NCBI GenBank assembly: GCA_029641185.1
Contig: JAPWGK010000003.1
Coordinates: 2,712,736-2,776,735 of the forward strand
Direction of reading: 5' to 3'
DNA: 64,000 bases
Source: Pseudofabraea citricarpa
Lineage: Eukaryota; Ascomycota; Leotiomycetes; Helotiales; Dermateaceae
In this document: in pieces, positions 1 to 11,647 of the stretch
How positions within the stretch are numbered: the stretch's first letter is position 1
Layout: each line of letters opens with the position of its first letter
Position numbers and translations under genes: made by a program
The notes under the pieces: generated by a model
What the model was told of the DNA's origin: nothing
Database searches by the model: none
The model's input: the letters and a program-made list of their open reading frames with translations, nothing else

Positions 1-85
1 CCATATCATACGAACAAGCCTCCCAAAAATGTTATCGAAATCCTCACGGCACAGTATAGCATAGCATAGCAGCTCTCTCCCATCT

Positions 86-369
86 CTACTCCTTTCTCTC
101 CGCCTCCTTCTTCGTAGGAAACCCTATTCTCCTATAACACAGCAACCAAATCAGCCCTCTCATTCTCACACTCTCTACTCACACAGATAAAGACTGAAGG
201 CAACGAAAATAAGGAGAGATTACCGAAGACCATCATCGATGGTTTGTTGCGTACTGCGCCCTGCTTCTTTCTCTTCGCGATTGATGCGCGTCGCTGCTGC
301 CGAGAGCCCTATGAAGAGTGCGAATACGGGGTCGCCAACTTTCGAAATGAGGTGGTTCGGAGATGGCAT
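86..369 (-). CDS. NCE101: NCE101-like non-classical export protein (2 exons)
   Basis: Two exons, 369-224 and 131-86, give 63 residues. The intron (132-223) starts GTAATC and ends TTATAG. The protein starts MPSPNHLISKVGDPVFALF and continues with IGLSAAATRINREEKEAGRS, then QTIDDGLRR and a lysine/glutamate-rich tail ending in ERKE. The DPVFA..IGL..AA..RI core and the basic/acidic second half match the fungal Nce101 family, small single-span membrane proteins named for a yeast role in export of proteins without signal peptides. The membrane segment is at about residues 12-28. The biochemical role is poorly known even in yeast. The gene is missed by single-frame ORF calling because the frame is split by the intron. 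Family match is from memory of the conserved core; the splice model is supported by an exact codon count. Confidence 0.83.
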
Positions 370-903
370 TTTCGCTTTACTCTGATTTCGTTCGTTTTGG
401 GTGGCTGGAGGCTTCGTGGTAGTGATCGTGTGAGGGTTTGAAGGTGAGCTTGCTAGGAGCTATGGGAGACTGAATTGGGGAAGAGCAAGGTGGGTCTGTG
501 CACCCAGCAGTCTTTTACGCTTTGTTATTTGATATGCGCTCACATGTTGGCATTTTGCCTTGACTTTATGTACCTAGGTACCTACAAGACTCAGTGATTC
601 TCCATCCTCTTATTTTTTATTCCCTTTTTATTATACAAATTAATTGCAAGGTGTATTTGTGATCGTGGTAAGAGTTGAGTTTCCTTTTCTTCATCAATCT
701 ATCAAGCTTTATACAGTAAAGAAGCGCCCATTATATATTTTTCTATGTCCGTCTGTACCCCTCGTCGCCGGGACAGAAACGCCAGCTTCCAGTAATCCGC
801 TGCCCAAATAAAAGTTTGACTCTTTCCCCTCGCCAGGTGAGACCCAAACGCACTTTATAAACTTTACATCAGAAGGCCACCTTTCGTCTTAATTTATTAT
901 TGC
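370..903. promoter_or_regulatory. Upstream region of NCE101 / downstream of GGC1
   Basis: No coding region is evident on either strand. It should hold the NCE101 promoter (right to left) and the GGC1 3' end. A short direct repeat TACCTAGGTACCTAC lies near 570-585. AT-rich sequence around 610-700 could be the GGC1 polyadenylation area; no defined terminator motif can be named. Confidence 0.45.
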
Positions 904-2200
904 TTATTTCTTAGAAAGAGCAATATCGAATGCTGGGATCAAAGTCTGCGCGAGCCAGAAGGAGAAGACGAGCTTTGGACCGGTCATAAGAAGCTGTATT
1001 GCGTCAGTACTTGCTTCTAACATGTGAACAGGGAGCATACCTTAGGGGTCAATCCCTTGAAGAAACTAGTCATTCCCTCATTCTTCATCATGTTCTTGAT
1101 AATCTTGACTCCACTTTCTGGGTTCTCGAAGTTACGGTTCTGGATACGGGTCTTGATGACATCGAGAGGAGCTGAGACGACAAGAGAGGCAGAAGCACCA
1201 GCGATAGATGCGATGAAGTTCTGGAACCACGAAGCCTTGTTGTAATCAGTAAGTCCGAAGAAGTATCCCTTAGTAAAAGCCGATCCACCGAAGAGCTATG
1301 AAATATTAGTCTTGCTTCAAAAATCCGTTCTCTGGGATACTACTTACAGCGAACGATCCAGGGGCATTTCGGGCAGCGGTCCATTGCCAACCTCTGTACA
1401 GGCCGAAACCCTCATCTTTCACAATTCGCACAACACCACGTCCACGGAAAGCCTCGGGATTTGTTTGTCTCTTAATTTTCAAAACATCCAATGGAAGAAG
1501 GACAATCTCTCCAATGCCGATAACACTTACTAAGTTAGTTACTGGAAACCATATGTTTCTATGATCTTCTTACCTTCCTGCCAAAGAATGCATCATGGCC
1601 TTTCCAGTCTTAGCACCAAAGGTATTGTCGAATGTAGTACCGTGGTTCTTCGCTAGGTAGTCTCGAACGAATGGCTGTCCTCCATACTTGTATATGCGTT
1701 GCAAAACCTTGGATATTCTGTCAGCAATTCCTGTGGCCTTGAGGTTTTAGACCAACGCACTTTATATCCTGCGGCATATCCAAGACCTGGGAACAGAGAG
1801 AAAAACTTCTTTCCAGCAGTTACTGACGCCTTGTCCTTGAAGATAACTTGGTTGAGTTGCGCAGCGGAAGTAATCTGGCTCAGAATCAGCACTCTGCAAA
1901 CAAATCCTGCTTGTATGATGTCGAACCTTTCCTTGGTTGCTCATCAAACGCTTTGCGATTGTATCGACCTTCGATTTATTAGTCAAGTCTAATTATAAAG
2001 GGCTTCGATTGAGGCGTACGGGATGGAAGACAGCAAGCTCAGCAATTCCAGCAGATCCTAATTAACAATTAGCAACACATCCAACCCTTTTTAGACTGCG
2101 GTAGTCCCATACCTGAACCTAACAATCGTGCTAGAGTAGATTCTCTCTTGAAGTCCTTCGCGGCCGATCCAGGAGCAAGGGAAGCCACGGGAGGAGACAT
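904..2200 (-). CDS. GGC1: Mitochondrial GTP/GDP carrier (8 exons)
   Basis: Eight exons on the minus strand: 2200-2113, 2057-2020, 1968-1927, 1874-1761, 1707-1574, 1525-1348, 1295-1041 and 993-904, giving 312 residues. It is a mitochondrial carrier family protein of the inner membrane that exchanges GTP for GDP. The three carrier signatures are readable: HPVDTIAKR (repeat 1), LPLDVLKIKRQTNPEAF (repeat 2) and APLDVIKTRIQNRNFENPES (repeat 3). The stretches around NPEAF and IQNRNF are diagnostic of Ggc1/Yhm1 rather than other carriers. The protein ends in LAQTLIPAFDIALSKK. The start is the ATG of MSPPVASLAPGSAAKDF; an upstream in-frame region has no family support. Exons 2 and 3 are only 38 and 42 nt, and three of seven introns end in AAG instead of CAG/TAG. 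No frameshift is seen. Confidence 0.93.
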
Positions 2201-3092
2201 TGCGACTGGAGCTGTGGGTGGAGAAGTTGAGGGAAATTTTCGAAGAGCAAACACACTGAAGAAGTAATTAATGAAGGAGACGCCTGGGGTATCTTCACAA
2301 CTATGTGTATGTAAGGAACGTAGATGCAGCAGGAAAAAATCGTTAACTTTCTGATCACTCTTAAATTTCTTGATGGGCTGCAGCTTAAGCCCCGGTCCCC
2401 GGTCCCTATTTTTGGAGCTAGACAGATTGGGCGAGCTTGAGTTGGTGGTATCTATGCATTTGATGCTCCAGCATAATTGGACTACATGGTATTTCATGGC
2501 AAGAAAACATCATTGGAAAAAATTGACCCACGAAGAAATACTATATCATGATTTTTTTTATGAAGTTAAACATAGGCTGCTGTATAGATTTGTCTCTCAA
2601 GAATAATTCACCCCTGTAACAAGATCGAGATGGCATGAGGCTCTTTCTCAGCCTTGCGAAATTACACAATTGCATAGTATTCTTGGCTTTTCTACTCCTT
2701 CGTAACACTTGAATGGGGGAGGGGGGGGAGTCGATCGTGGTCACTCACGATTTTGAAATTGCCAAATGTCCTTTATCAGATATCACACAGAGGGTCCTTT
2801 TATTAGATCAAATTCGCGAGTCAAAGTATATTTTAGACTGAAAGGCTAGTGGCTTGATATGTATATCTTCCACTTAGTTTATGAGCTCTAAGACCACCTA
2901 AAGCAAATTTTTGAGGGTATGGTATCACAACAGATATTGCCCTCTGAACCAGTTGGATAATATCCGATGCTGGTTCTTAAACGCCGTGCCAAATGCAAAT
3001 AAAACGCCATCCCAATGCAAATGCCCCAGCTCTCGACCGAAGCCCATAACTTCCTAACAAAACATAGCTTCATGTTACACATTGATTGCTTC
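2201..3092. promoter_or_regulatory. GGC1 upstream region and RPC82 3' flank
   Basis: Both neighbours are transcribed leftward, so the right side is the RPC82 3' flank and the left side the GGC1 promoter/leader. A G-rich run (GGGGGAGGGGGGGGAG) sits near 2714-2730. Only short shadow ORFs are present; I see no gene. Confidence 0.4.
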
Positions 3093-5358
3093 TTAGAAGT
3101 CTCGGAAGATTCCTACTAGTTCGTCAAGTCTTCCCACTTGCGCCAAAAGCTTTTCCTCTTTGCCTCGAATGTCGCGAAGCTTCTTCATCTGTTCTGGGGT
3201 AAGCATCTCTTCTTCATTTCCCCTCACATCAGTCCTAGAGACTGTGGTGATGATATCATCTGCTTGGCGCTTCTCTACTTCGAGGCGTTGAAGGCATCTT
3301 GACATGGCTTTATAAATGAAGTCCAGTACGATAGCAGATACGCGCGGCTTGTCGAAATACCAGAGAAAGATGGTCCGCCCAGCTGCACGATTGTTGTCTT
3401 TTGGAACCTCCTGGATATCCACAAAACCTGCCATCTGCATCTGCACCAGTTTCGTCCGCACGTCTTTCTGTTTCATCAAGGCCATATTTGGAAGTTGTTT
3501 TTCGTCCAACTTACCAAATTTCCGCATGATTCGTGCAAGTCGATGGCCAGTCTTGCCAAAATTCTCCATAATCAACGTGTCGAGCTCTGTTTCTCTCAAA
3601 TTCTCCACCAAAGACTCAAAGTTAACTGTGTATGTACCTTGCTGTCCAAATCCATGTTTGCTGATGAAATGGTGATCATCGCTCGCCAAGAGCATAAGAT
3701 GGTTTCTGATTTGAAGCATGCGATTTTGACGATCTTCTGGCTCTGTCTGAAAGGTCACTTTCGCTTGAGACTTTCCTTTGGATTTGTTTGTGACCGAATC
3801 GTTACCGTTCTCAAAAGGATCCTGACCGGCTCCCTCATGTACACCATTGCCATTTAGTTCATCTTCCTCAGAGTCACTTCCATCCGAGCTACCATCGTCA
3901 TCTGAGTCGGCTAAGCCGCCTCTCGCTTTTCGAGCGATTGCTTTTGAAAGCCGTTTGGTGTCTATACTCTCGCTGGAAGCCTTCCCAATGCCAGTCGCAA
4001 CATTGATCGTCTTACTCATTGCCACGGCAAGCTCGGCAGTAGATACAACGGCGCTGTCTGGTAATCGATTGGCCTCGTTGTTATCACCATCGATAGGTTC
4101 GAGCCTGCAACGTGGCACATATGGCTCGATCAGTCTCAGAAGTTCAGCATAGACTTGCGATGAGGTCTCGCCAATTCTGTCATTTGCCAGCTTAACCAAA
4201 GAATGACTGCGAATTGCGACTGTGCACTTTTCATAGTTTATACGGAGGACTAAATTCAACTTAAATACTAGTTAGCAAGAAATTCAAGCCAGCTCCAAAA
4301 GGCTGGAAACCCACTTCAAGTCTGATACCCTCATCTTGGTATTCAATAGTGCCATTGGATGCTCCGTTTGAAAGCCTCCTACGTTTGGAGGTCCCATTGG
4401 CGCCATCGCCGTTATAGCCTCTCTTATTGGCACCTTTAGGTTTCCAGTTGCGACCCTCTGTTCTCATGTCCTGCATTCGTCTGCTGACTTTTGCTTTCAA
4501 TTCATCCTTTTGCTTGATGCCTTTGGTACTTCCTCCATAGTGCATTTGGAGCTCTTCCCTCTCAATGTTGTTATATGTGTCTGTGGGGCTAATGAGCATC
4601 GCCGGTGTGACTGGTTCGACGAGTCCAGCATCTAGTAACTGGTACAATATAGCATGTAATTGACCAGTGAGAATGACATTGCTAGGATGCTTGCCATTGA
4701 CCTCGTGGGCGTTCCCATTAGTATTTGAATGCCCATTGGTATTTCCATTCGTCGAGGGCTTGTGCATAGAGTCATATGCGGCTGCTAGATCAGCGACTTT
4801 AGTATGCCCCAAGAGTAATAAGTTCTGCACCACATCCCGAGCTTGTTCTCCGTATCTTTCCTCCACAATATCCAGAATCTTCCCAGACCTAACCAGATTA
4901 TATGCAGCATCGTCATTTGCCTCGTAATGGGTAACGCCTGAGTCGCGATCGGTATGATGATAAACGAGATTTTGTTGGACTAAAACTGCTAGACCATGTC
5001 GCAGTTGGCGCGCAGTAAGTCGGGTATGCTGCGCAAGCAGAGGTATTGGTAGGCGTCCTCTTCGAAGGAGGATTGTGAAAATGCGCTATGGCATGTCAGA
5101 TGTGACTCCAAGATACGACGGTTCATCAAGCTCGGCAATAGACATAGGAAAAGCCTGCTAAGAGTTTTTGGGTGATATGAGGACAAGATGGACATGACGT
5201 ACCGAAGTTAACTCTCCATAGGTTTCGTCGACCAGCAGAGCGCAAAGCTCTACTGAATGCTTTGACTACGTTCAGATCAGTATGGAGATTCTCACATGGG
5301 CACACACGCGACAGCAGCAGAAAGCTGTGCCAGGCCTGCGCATACTTACTCGAGACAT
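3093..5358 (-). CDS. RPC82: RNA polymerase III subunit RPC82 / RPC3 (4 exons)
   Basis: Exons 5358-5350, 5265-5203, 5085-4315 and 4259-3093 give 669 residues, close to the usual 620-670. Rpc82 is the winged-helix subunit of the Rpc82/34/31 subcomplex that recruits Pol III to TFIIIB. The N-terminus reads MSR then SKHSVELCALLVDETYGELT, followed by IFTILLRRGRLPIPLLAQHT, the first winged helix. LVLRINYEKCTVAIRS opens the central block, and RKFGKLDEKQL, FLWYFDKPRVSAI and a C-terminal coiled region follow. The first exon is only 9 nt (Met-Ser-Arg), followed by GTAAGT; the next acceptor is ACGTAG. Intron 3 (4260-4314) has a GTGGGT donor and a TTTAAG acceptor, chosen because it alone keeps frame. An acidic serine/aspartate-rich insert (about residues 400-440) and an Asn/Gly-rich insert are low complexity. 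Confidence 0.92.
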
Positions 5359-5693
5359 TTTTGTTGCTGCTAGAGATTATCCCCAGGATCTCTAGAGCTG
5401 CCACAGATACTACCGGCGCTTCATTGAAGTATTTCGCGGTCTATGGTTGGTTGGTGAGGCTCCTGCAGAAATTATTCTTGTGGTGGGGTACGGATCTGAA
5501 AATCGATTTGAACTGGAGTCTGAGCAAGCGAGCCAGCAGCGCAGCGGCCAACCTGCGCCAGGCCAAAAACCAACCAACGGCGCTAGTGCGACCTTCCGAA
5601 TTCTTCCCCAATCCGCATCGTGCAATTGAAGCTTATGAACTTCACCCGACCATCAATTCGAAAATCCTCATATCTCTCCAACTCCTCCGAACA
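5359..5693. promoter_or_regulatory. Divergent promoter RPC82 / QCR2
   Basis: Only 335 bp separate the start codons of two divergently transcribed genes, so their promoters must overlap. Adenine-rich and CT-rich runs precede QCR2. No specific factor site can be named with confidence. Confidence 0.6.
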
Positions 5694-7247
5694 ATGATCT
5701 CACGGTCGGCGATTGGAAGAAACGCGCAGCTTGCCCTTCGTCGGCAATGCTGCGCTCAGCCGGCTAACCGTCGTGGCCTTGCTGCTGTTGCTTCCGGATC
5801 AACATCATTCTCCTACGAATCTGCAGACGTCGGTGGTGTAAAGGTTGCCAGCAGAGATGTTGCAGGACCGACTACCAAATTGGCAATTGTTGCAAAAGCT
5901 GGAACCAGATACCAATCGCTCCCCGGCTTGACAACAGGACTAGAGGAGTTCGCCTTTAAGGTACGTCCTTATGACACCACACTTCCTCCACCCCCTCTGG
6001 AAGAATGGGTGCCTAACATGACACCAGAATACCCACAAGCGATCGGCCCTGCGAATTACTAGAGAATCTGAATTGTTGGGGGGTCAATTGGTCGCCTACC
6101 ATACTAGAGAAGCGTTAGTCCTCGAGGCAAAGTTCCTACGACAAGACCTGCCATATTTCACCGAGCTCTTGGGTGAAGTCATCTCGCAGACCAAGTACAC
6201 TGGTTAGTTGAGGGTAGAGCATTGTTTTGTGGCTCTTTACTGATTCTTTCAAATAGCCCATGAATATCACGAACAGGTTGAGCACATCATTAAGCTCTCC
6301 CAGCAGAAGCTACTTGGTGATGTGTCTGAGCTTGCTATCAACTCAGCACATGGTTTGGCCTTCCACAGAGGCCTCGGGACGCCACTTTACCCAACTTCCT
6401 CGACCCCACTAAGCTCTTATCTGAATGAGGAGACCATTCAGGAGTTTGCCCAAAGTGCCTATGGCAAGTCAAACATTGCAGTTGTTGCTAACGGCGCTTC
6501 TCAGTCTGACTTGTCCAAGTGGGTTGGTGAATTCTTTACAGAAATCCCATCATCAACTTCCACACTCCAAAGCGAAGCAAGCAAGTACTATGGAGGAGAA
6601 GAGCGCATTGCTCACGGATCCGGCAACTCATATGTCATTGCTTTCCCTGGCTCAAGCTCATTCACGTCCGGAGGAGGTTATAAGCCTGAAATTGCGGTTC
6701 TTGCTGCCCTTTTGGGAGGAAAGTCAAGCATCAAATGGTCTCCAGGTTTCTCTCTCCTGTCGAAAGCGTCATCTTCATTCCCTGGAGCTAGCGCCTCTAC
6801 CACGCACTACTCCTACTCGGACGCTGGTCTTTTGGCAGTCCAATTCACTGGTTCTGCCAAAGCCATCCGTGGTGCATCCACTGAGGCTGTTAAGGCGCTC
6901 AAGAACATTTCCGAGGGATCTATTAGCCAGGAGGACTTCACCAAGGCCGTTGCAAATGCCAAGTACCGCGCATTGGAGGAGGGCCAAAACATCGAAGCTG
7001 GTCTTGTTGCAACTGGTGCTGGTCTTGTCCAAGGCGGAGGAGCTTTCCAGATTGAGGAGGTTGCAAAGAGTGTGCAAGGTGTGAGCATTGAGAAGCTCAA
7101 GACTGTAAGTGAACTGGCAATACTCCATGCATATATATTAACAGTTTCTAGGCTGCAAAGGCTCTTCTGGAGGGCAAGGCAACTGTCTCAGCAGTGGGTG
7201 ATCTCTACGTTCTTCCATATGCGGAGGAAATTGGTCTCAACGTTTAG
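5694..7247 (+). CDS. QCR2: Ubiquinol-cytochrome c reductase core protein 2 (4 exons)
   Basis: Exons 5694-5960, 6028-6202, 6257-7104 and 7152-7247 encode 461 residues, the normal size for Qcr2. This is a core subunit of respiratory complex III in the mitochondrial inner membrane, related to M16 processing peptidases but without a catalytic role in fungi. The N-terminal 35 residues are rich in Arg/Ala/Ser (MISRSAIGRNAQLALRRQCC) and look like a cleavable presequence. Family hallmarks are KLAIVAKAGTRYQSLPGLT, LEEFAFK, LRITRESELLGGQLVAYHT, EHIIKLSQ and LGGKSSIKWSPGFSLLSK; it ends VSAVGDLYVLPYAEEIGLNV. The zinc-ligand HxxEH of active peptidases is not present, as expected. All introns are GT-AG, 47-67 nt. 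It is followed by another respiratory gene (ATP15) on the same strand. Confidence 0.94.
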
Positions 7248-7749
7248 ATCTTGGGTGTGGATGAATGACGGTGTATCAACATTTCTTAGAGTGTATTGTA
7301 GACGTGATACTCTCTTGAACATACAAGCAATTCTATTTGTCAGAGTGACTGGGGTGATCCGAATCTTTTATGCACATGGAAACTGGTGTTATTAGAGTGT
7401 TATTGATTCAAGACCGTGAAATATGAAGGGAGTCTTGGAACGATGCAAAATATAGTCACGGTGTCACGGCTGGTTCAATCCCCATACAATCTAAAATGTT
7501 GCCTGTGCTGTGCTCCAAATTTCGGAGAGGTTTCCGCTTCATTCTAGTGATTTTACTAGCTCTTCAAAAATGACCCATTTTGATGCCAACCCGAAACTAG
7601 GAATGGAACCTAAGTTGGACCGATATGTCATCACGTGATATTATTCCCGCCTCAGGCTTTCATTCGGTATTCATCCTCACTTCCGAGCTCAGGAACAACC
7701 AGCAAATCTGATCAACCACTCGATCATCATCTCAGAACCTCTCATCAAA
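7248..7749 (+). promoter_or_regulatory. QCR2 3' flank and ATP15 promoter with CACGTGA box
   Basis: The interval between two co-oriented respiratory genes. The perfect palindrome TCACGTGA lies at 7631-7638, about 112 bp before the ATP15 start, the classical bHLH (Cbf1/USF-type) site. Role inferred from position; no protein data. Confidence 0.5.
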
Positions 7750-8126
7750 ATGGCATTCGCGTGGAAAGCTTCAGGTCTTACGTACGTACCTCAGACCGAT
7801 ATTTTGAGATGCCTCCCAACCAATTGACGTGCCAATGGGCCCTTCAGAAATTGTACTGACAGTCTGTCTATAGCTACAACAAATACTTGTCCGTCGCTGC
7901 ACGAGTTGTCCGACAAAGCTTGAAGGATGATAAGAGACTGGCTGCCGAGAAACGTGGACAGATGGAATTGAGAATGGCTAAGTGGAGCGTGAGTGTTCCT
8001 ACGACGTTGAGGGGAGAAATTTGACTGACAGGGCATTCGCAATAGAACGGCAAGCAGGGCGATGTTAAGAGTGTCGCCGAGGCAAACGCAGCTGCTATCG
8101 CAGAGCACAATGCACCATCGTCATAG
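7750..8126 (+). CDS. ATP15: ATP synthase F1 subunit epsilon (3 exons)
   Basis: Exons 7750-7781, 7874-7988 and 8046-8126 encode 75 residues. The protein begins MAFAWKASGLTYNKYLSVAA, then RVVRQSLKDDKRLAAEKRG and MAKWSNGKQGD, the signature of the small mitochondrial F1 epsilon subunit (yeast Atp15), part of the central stalk. The pattern WKAxGLTYxxYLxVAAxxVRxSLK is family-typical. The first intron has a GTACGT donor and CTATAG acceptor; the second ends AATAG. It has no cleavable presequence, as usual for this subunit. The C-terminal tail AEANAAAIAEHNAPSS is longer than the yeast protein but typical of filamentous fungi. Confidence 0.93.
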
Positions 8127-8756
8127 ATTCGGAAACCTGGGCTGAGGTTGGTGGAGGTACGGTGGCTGGAGAACGATAGATCCAAAGGGGGTTCCGGATG
8201 GCTTTGAAGGCTTGTACATTTGTAACAATCACTCGACGGGCACTGCAATACCAACTGTCAACACTTATGATACCTGAGCGTGTAGGATGCTTTTGAGGAG
8301 CAAATAAATGTTAGATGTGCTCGTACATTGCATCAGAAACTCAGAGTGACGAATTTCTTTGCATAAACACCGAAGACAGTTTGATTAACAAGACGATTAT
8401 TCTTAAGCCTGTTACAGATTGAAACCCGTCTCGTAACTTGTATTTTAGCTCTCCTTGAAATTAAATAAAACTTATCAGGAGACTTTGACCGCACGTGATA
8501 TGGAATCTGCTCAATCGTTCGCCTCAAATTCCTTCCATGCCAGCGTGACTTTAGCCATCAATCTTCGAATGCCCCAAATTTAGGAGATCTCACACAACGA
8601 TCTTTTGCCCTAAACGCTTGTAGATTCTCGGGTCCCGAACATAGGTTCCGAACACCATATTTCATCCTAGCGAGTTTCACACATCAATCAGAACCTAAAG
8701 ATCCATCAGCCGCAGAAACTACATGAAGACCACCTTGACTTGGGAAATTCCTTACC
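8127..8756 (+). promoter_or_regulatory. ATP15 3' flank and MAK10 promoter
   Basis: About 630 bp between co-oriented genes without a supported ORF. A second CACGTGA box (GCACGTGA, 8491-8498) lies about 260 bp upstream of the MAK10 start. Confidence 0.45.
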
Positions 8757-11369
8757 ATGCCTAATGATGGCATAGCAGCTATTTCTCAGCGTGAGTTCCA
8801 CATTATACCCAAGCAGTGACTGTACAAACATGAGCTGAAAACATTTCAAGAGGTATCAAGCCTTGATATCAATGATGGCCCAAGCAATCCAAATGCATTC
8901 GCAGCCTACGATTCGGCACCACCAGCAGCACCAAAGCTTCAGAGCAAAGGCATCATGGCTATCGATATCACTCAACAATTTGCCGCAGCTGCGCAGCGTG
9001 AGTTTGCGCCTCGGCATGATTTGTGGGAAGTATGTTAACGTAATATCATAGACCTAGAGATGGGACAGCTCATCAAGGATCCATTTTTTACTTTGTTTGA
9101 ATCAGTCGGCGCCCTGGAGGTGGGTTAATTTGCCTTGTCATCAGAAACAGCTAGGACTAAAATTGATAGATCATGGATCCTAAAATGGACAGCGGATTTC
9201 TGGAGCCAGGTGAGACTATGGATGATGAGTATGATTATAGTGCAGCTTTATTGCCAGAAGAAGTTCTGGGGATAATTGATCAGCTTCTGTGTCATGAGGT
9301 AGGACCGATTCAAATGTTCAGAATTTCAAGGCTGATTGAAAACAGATGGCTTGGCATATGGGACATCCTCTTTCACAAACAATATTTACCAGTCTCTATA
9401 TTGACAGGATTTTATCGCCAGCTCCGCTTTCTCTTGATCACACAGTCTTTGATAGGAGCGAAAGCTGCTCAGATGAGCCTTTAACACTTCAAATCTTAAG
9501 AGCTTACTGTATTGGTCTCATCAAAACTTGCTGGTATGTCAACAACAGGGTCAAATCAGAGCATTTTTACGAGGTAAATATTTAAGACCCTATGCCACAT
9601 AACTCTATATTCACGATAAATTACCAGGAAGAAGACTTTGTTACACATACCTACAATCGGAATTTGCTAGAGTCTATTGATCATGATGCGGCCATCCAAC
9701 TTCTTGAGTCAACAGCAGAGCTGTTATCTAGCTCCGAAATCGCAACTGAACTAAGCGAAGCTCTTCAGTATAGGCTTAAGTTTAGAGCTGTATTTCTTAA
9801 AACTGTGGAAACCGTGGATTCAAGATCAGCTACCGAGACAAAGGCTCTTTGGATCGAACTGTTATCGTTCTTACCAAATCTCAAAGACACTAACCAACTA
9901 TCAAAGGCTGTTCCCCAGTCTTTCAGTGTTAAGTTACAGAGAAAATTAGCAAGCACAATTCCACCTCGACCAATTGTCCAAGTCAGTCTGGAAGCTGCGC
10001 ATGCTCACTTTGAAAGACTATGCCAAGATGGCGCTATTGCAACTGAAGTTTTGGACTATCACGACTCTCACAGTCTCATGGTATGTAATCAGTAACCCTG
10101 GGGAACTGCAATACTGATTCGAATTAGACGTTTGTTTTCTTATTCCAAGCAAGAAAGCCTCAGCCATCAGTCTACATTCGTACCTTACTTCAACATTATT
10201 TGTTTGGCGATATGATTGTTCTCGGTTCCCTCTCGATCCGACACATCTTAGACGATGATTTAGCAAATACTGTGTTACCAGCAGACGAACTGTTGGACCG
10301 AGATAACGACGATATAGAGGTTCCATCAGATCCTCGCTTTAACATGGCCGTACGTATGGAGACCTTTCGACAACGCGCGGCTCAGTCGTACCTTGATATT
10401 CTACGAACAATTTGCCAAAACAGATGCCGCATTCGCCGAACCCTCTGCCACTCAATTGTTGACTGGGATAATCTTCAACTAGACTCCGAAGAACTTGACG
10501 TAGAATTTCGACTTTTCACGCAAGAGCAGCCGATTGTCGACCGCACAATCTCGAATGATCCTGTCTTCGCCTTTCCTCTATCTTCATGGGCCTATTTTTA
10601 TAAGCTTCGGCAGATGGAATGGATTGTGCAGCTTGGGTTTGAACTAGAGATCTATCAAATGGATGAGTTGGCCGGTATGTACTGGTACCTGGTACAGCTT
10701 TCCAAGACCCGATTACGACACCTAGAGCGTATGCGAGGCTTCGTTATGCGCAAGTTCTCCGCTTTTCGACGTGCACCCCCTTCAGAATTAGAAGATATAA
10801 GATCAGAGAAAAACCAGCAATTCACCAAGACCTTGTCTTTCTTGAGCTACTCCATGCTTGAAGCAACGACTAATTATGGGTTTGCCGATGCGTTGTCCTG
10901 TCTGTTCACCGTTCTCACTCGACTAAATCTGATTCACATTCAACCACGCCCATACAACGATGCCAGCCTTCGTCATGAGCTACGCATGAAGCCTTTCTTA
11001 TCCATTGGCCTTCCAGAAGTAACATCTTATGACGAATTCACTCGTCACGTACAGCAAAAAAATGAATCGACTCTTGACTTGCTTTCATATGCGGCAGAGG
11101 CCGCCACAGGTGCCAAAAAGGGCTTTGAGCTCATGAGCAAATTATCAGCAGAAGAAGCTTTCTGTCAGGGTTCTCATGATAGCTGGGTCAAGAACATCAG
11201 AGAATGCCTGAAGGCTTGCATTTTTACCAGCATTACTATTGCTTCTGTGCAGAGAGCAATGGAAGCTGCCGGAAAGGACGGAATAATCAAGCTCAAAGTC
11301 GAGGTACCTGTGACTGGTAAGGGATACCATGATTGGTGGGTTGTGCCAAAAGTGGCAGCTTCATCTTGA
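8757..11369 (+). CDS. MAK10: NatC N-terminal acetyltransferase auxiliary subunit Mak10/Naa35 (7 exons)
   Basis: Exons 8757-8790, 8851-8997, 9052-9119, 9170-9298, 9346-9573, 9628-10080 and 10128-11369 give 766 residues (yeast Mak10 is about 730). It is the large scaffold subunit of NatC, which acetylates N-termini such as Met-Leu/Met-Ile cotranslationally. The diagnostic block is LFESVGALE joined across an intron to IMDPKMDSG, then LLPEEVLGIIDQLLCHE and MGHPLSQTIFTSLYIDRIL. The C-terminal half contains FFYKL-type helices (SSWAYFYKLRQMEWIVQLGF) and ends near KGYHDWWVVPKVAASS. Introns are 47-60 nt. The first acceptor is TTTCAAG, needed for phase. No damage is seen. Confidence 0.92.
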
Positions 11370-11647
11370 GGGTTATCGGAAGACAGTTCGGAGAAAGGAC
11401 AGGATATAATTGAACATGGGAACGAGTACGAGTCTTGGTCTACAGTACCAAAGCTTCAGATTACACTTTCTAATGACAATTTCTCGTCAACTTGCGACTG
11501 CTTATATATACATTTCTTTAGATTCATGGCGCCGCATGTGGTATGCCCAACCTGACAAAATGTGATAATACCCCCCTCCTTTTGCCAATTTCCACTCATA
11601 CACCCTCTTCGATCATTTACAACTCGCCGTCTTGTTTGGGAAGGTCA

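Noticed and set aside
241..441. Plus-strand ORF of 65 codons
   Set aside because: It is the shadow of NCE101 on the opposite strand, which has conserved sequence and a valid splice structure.
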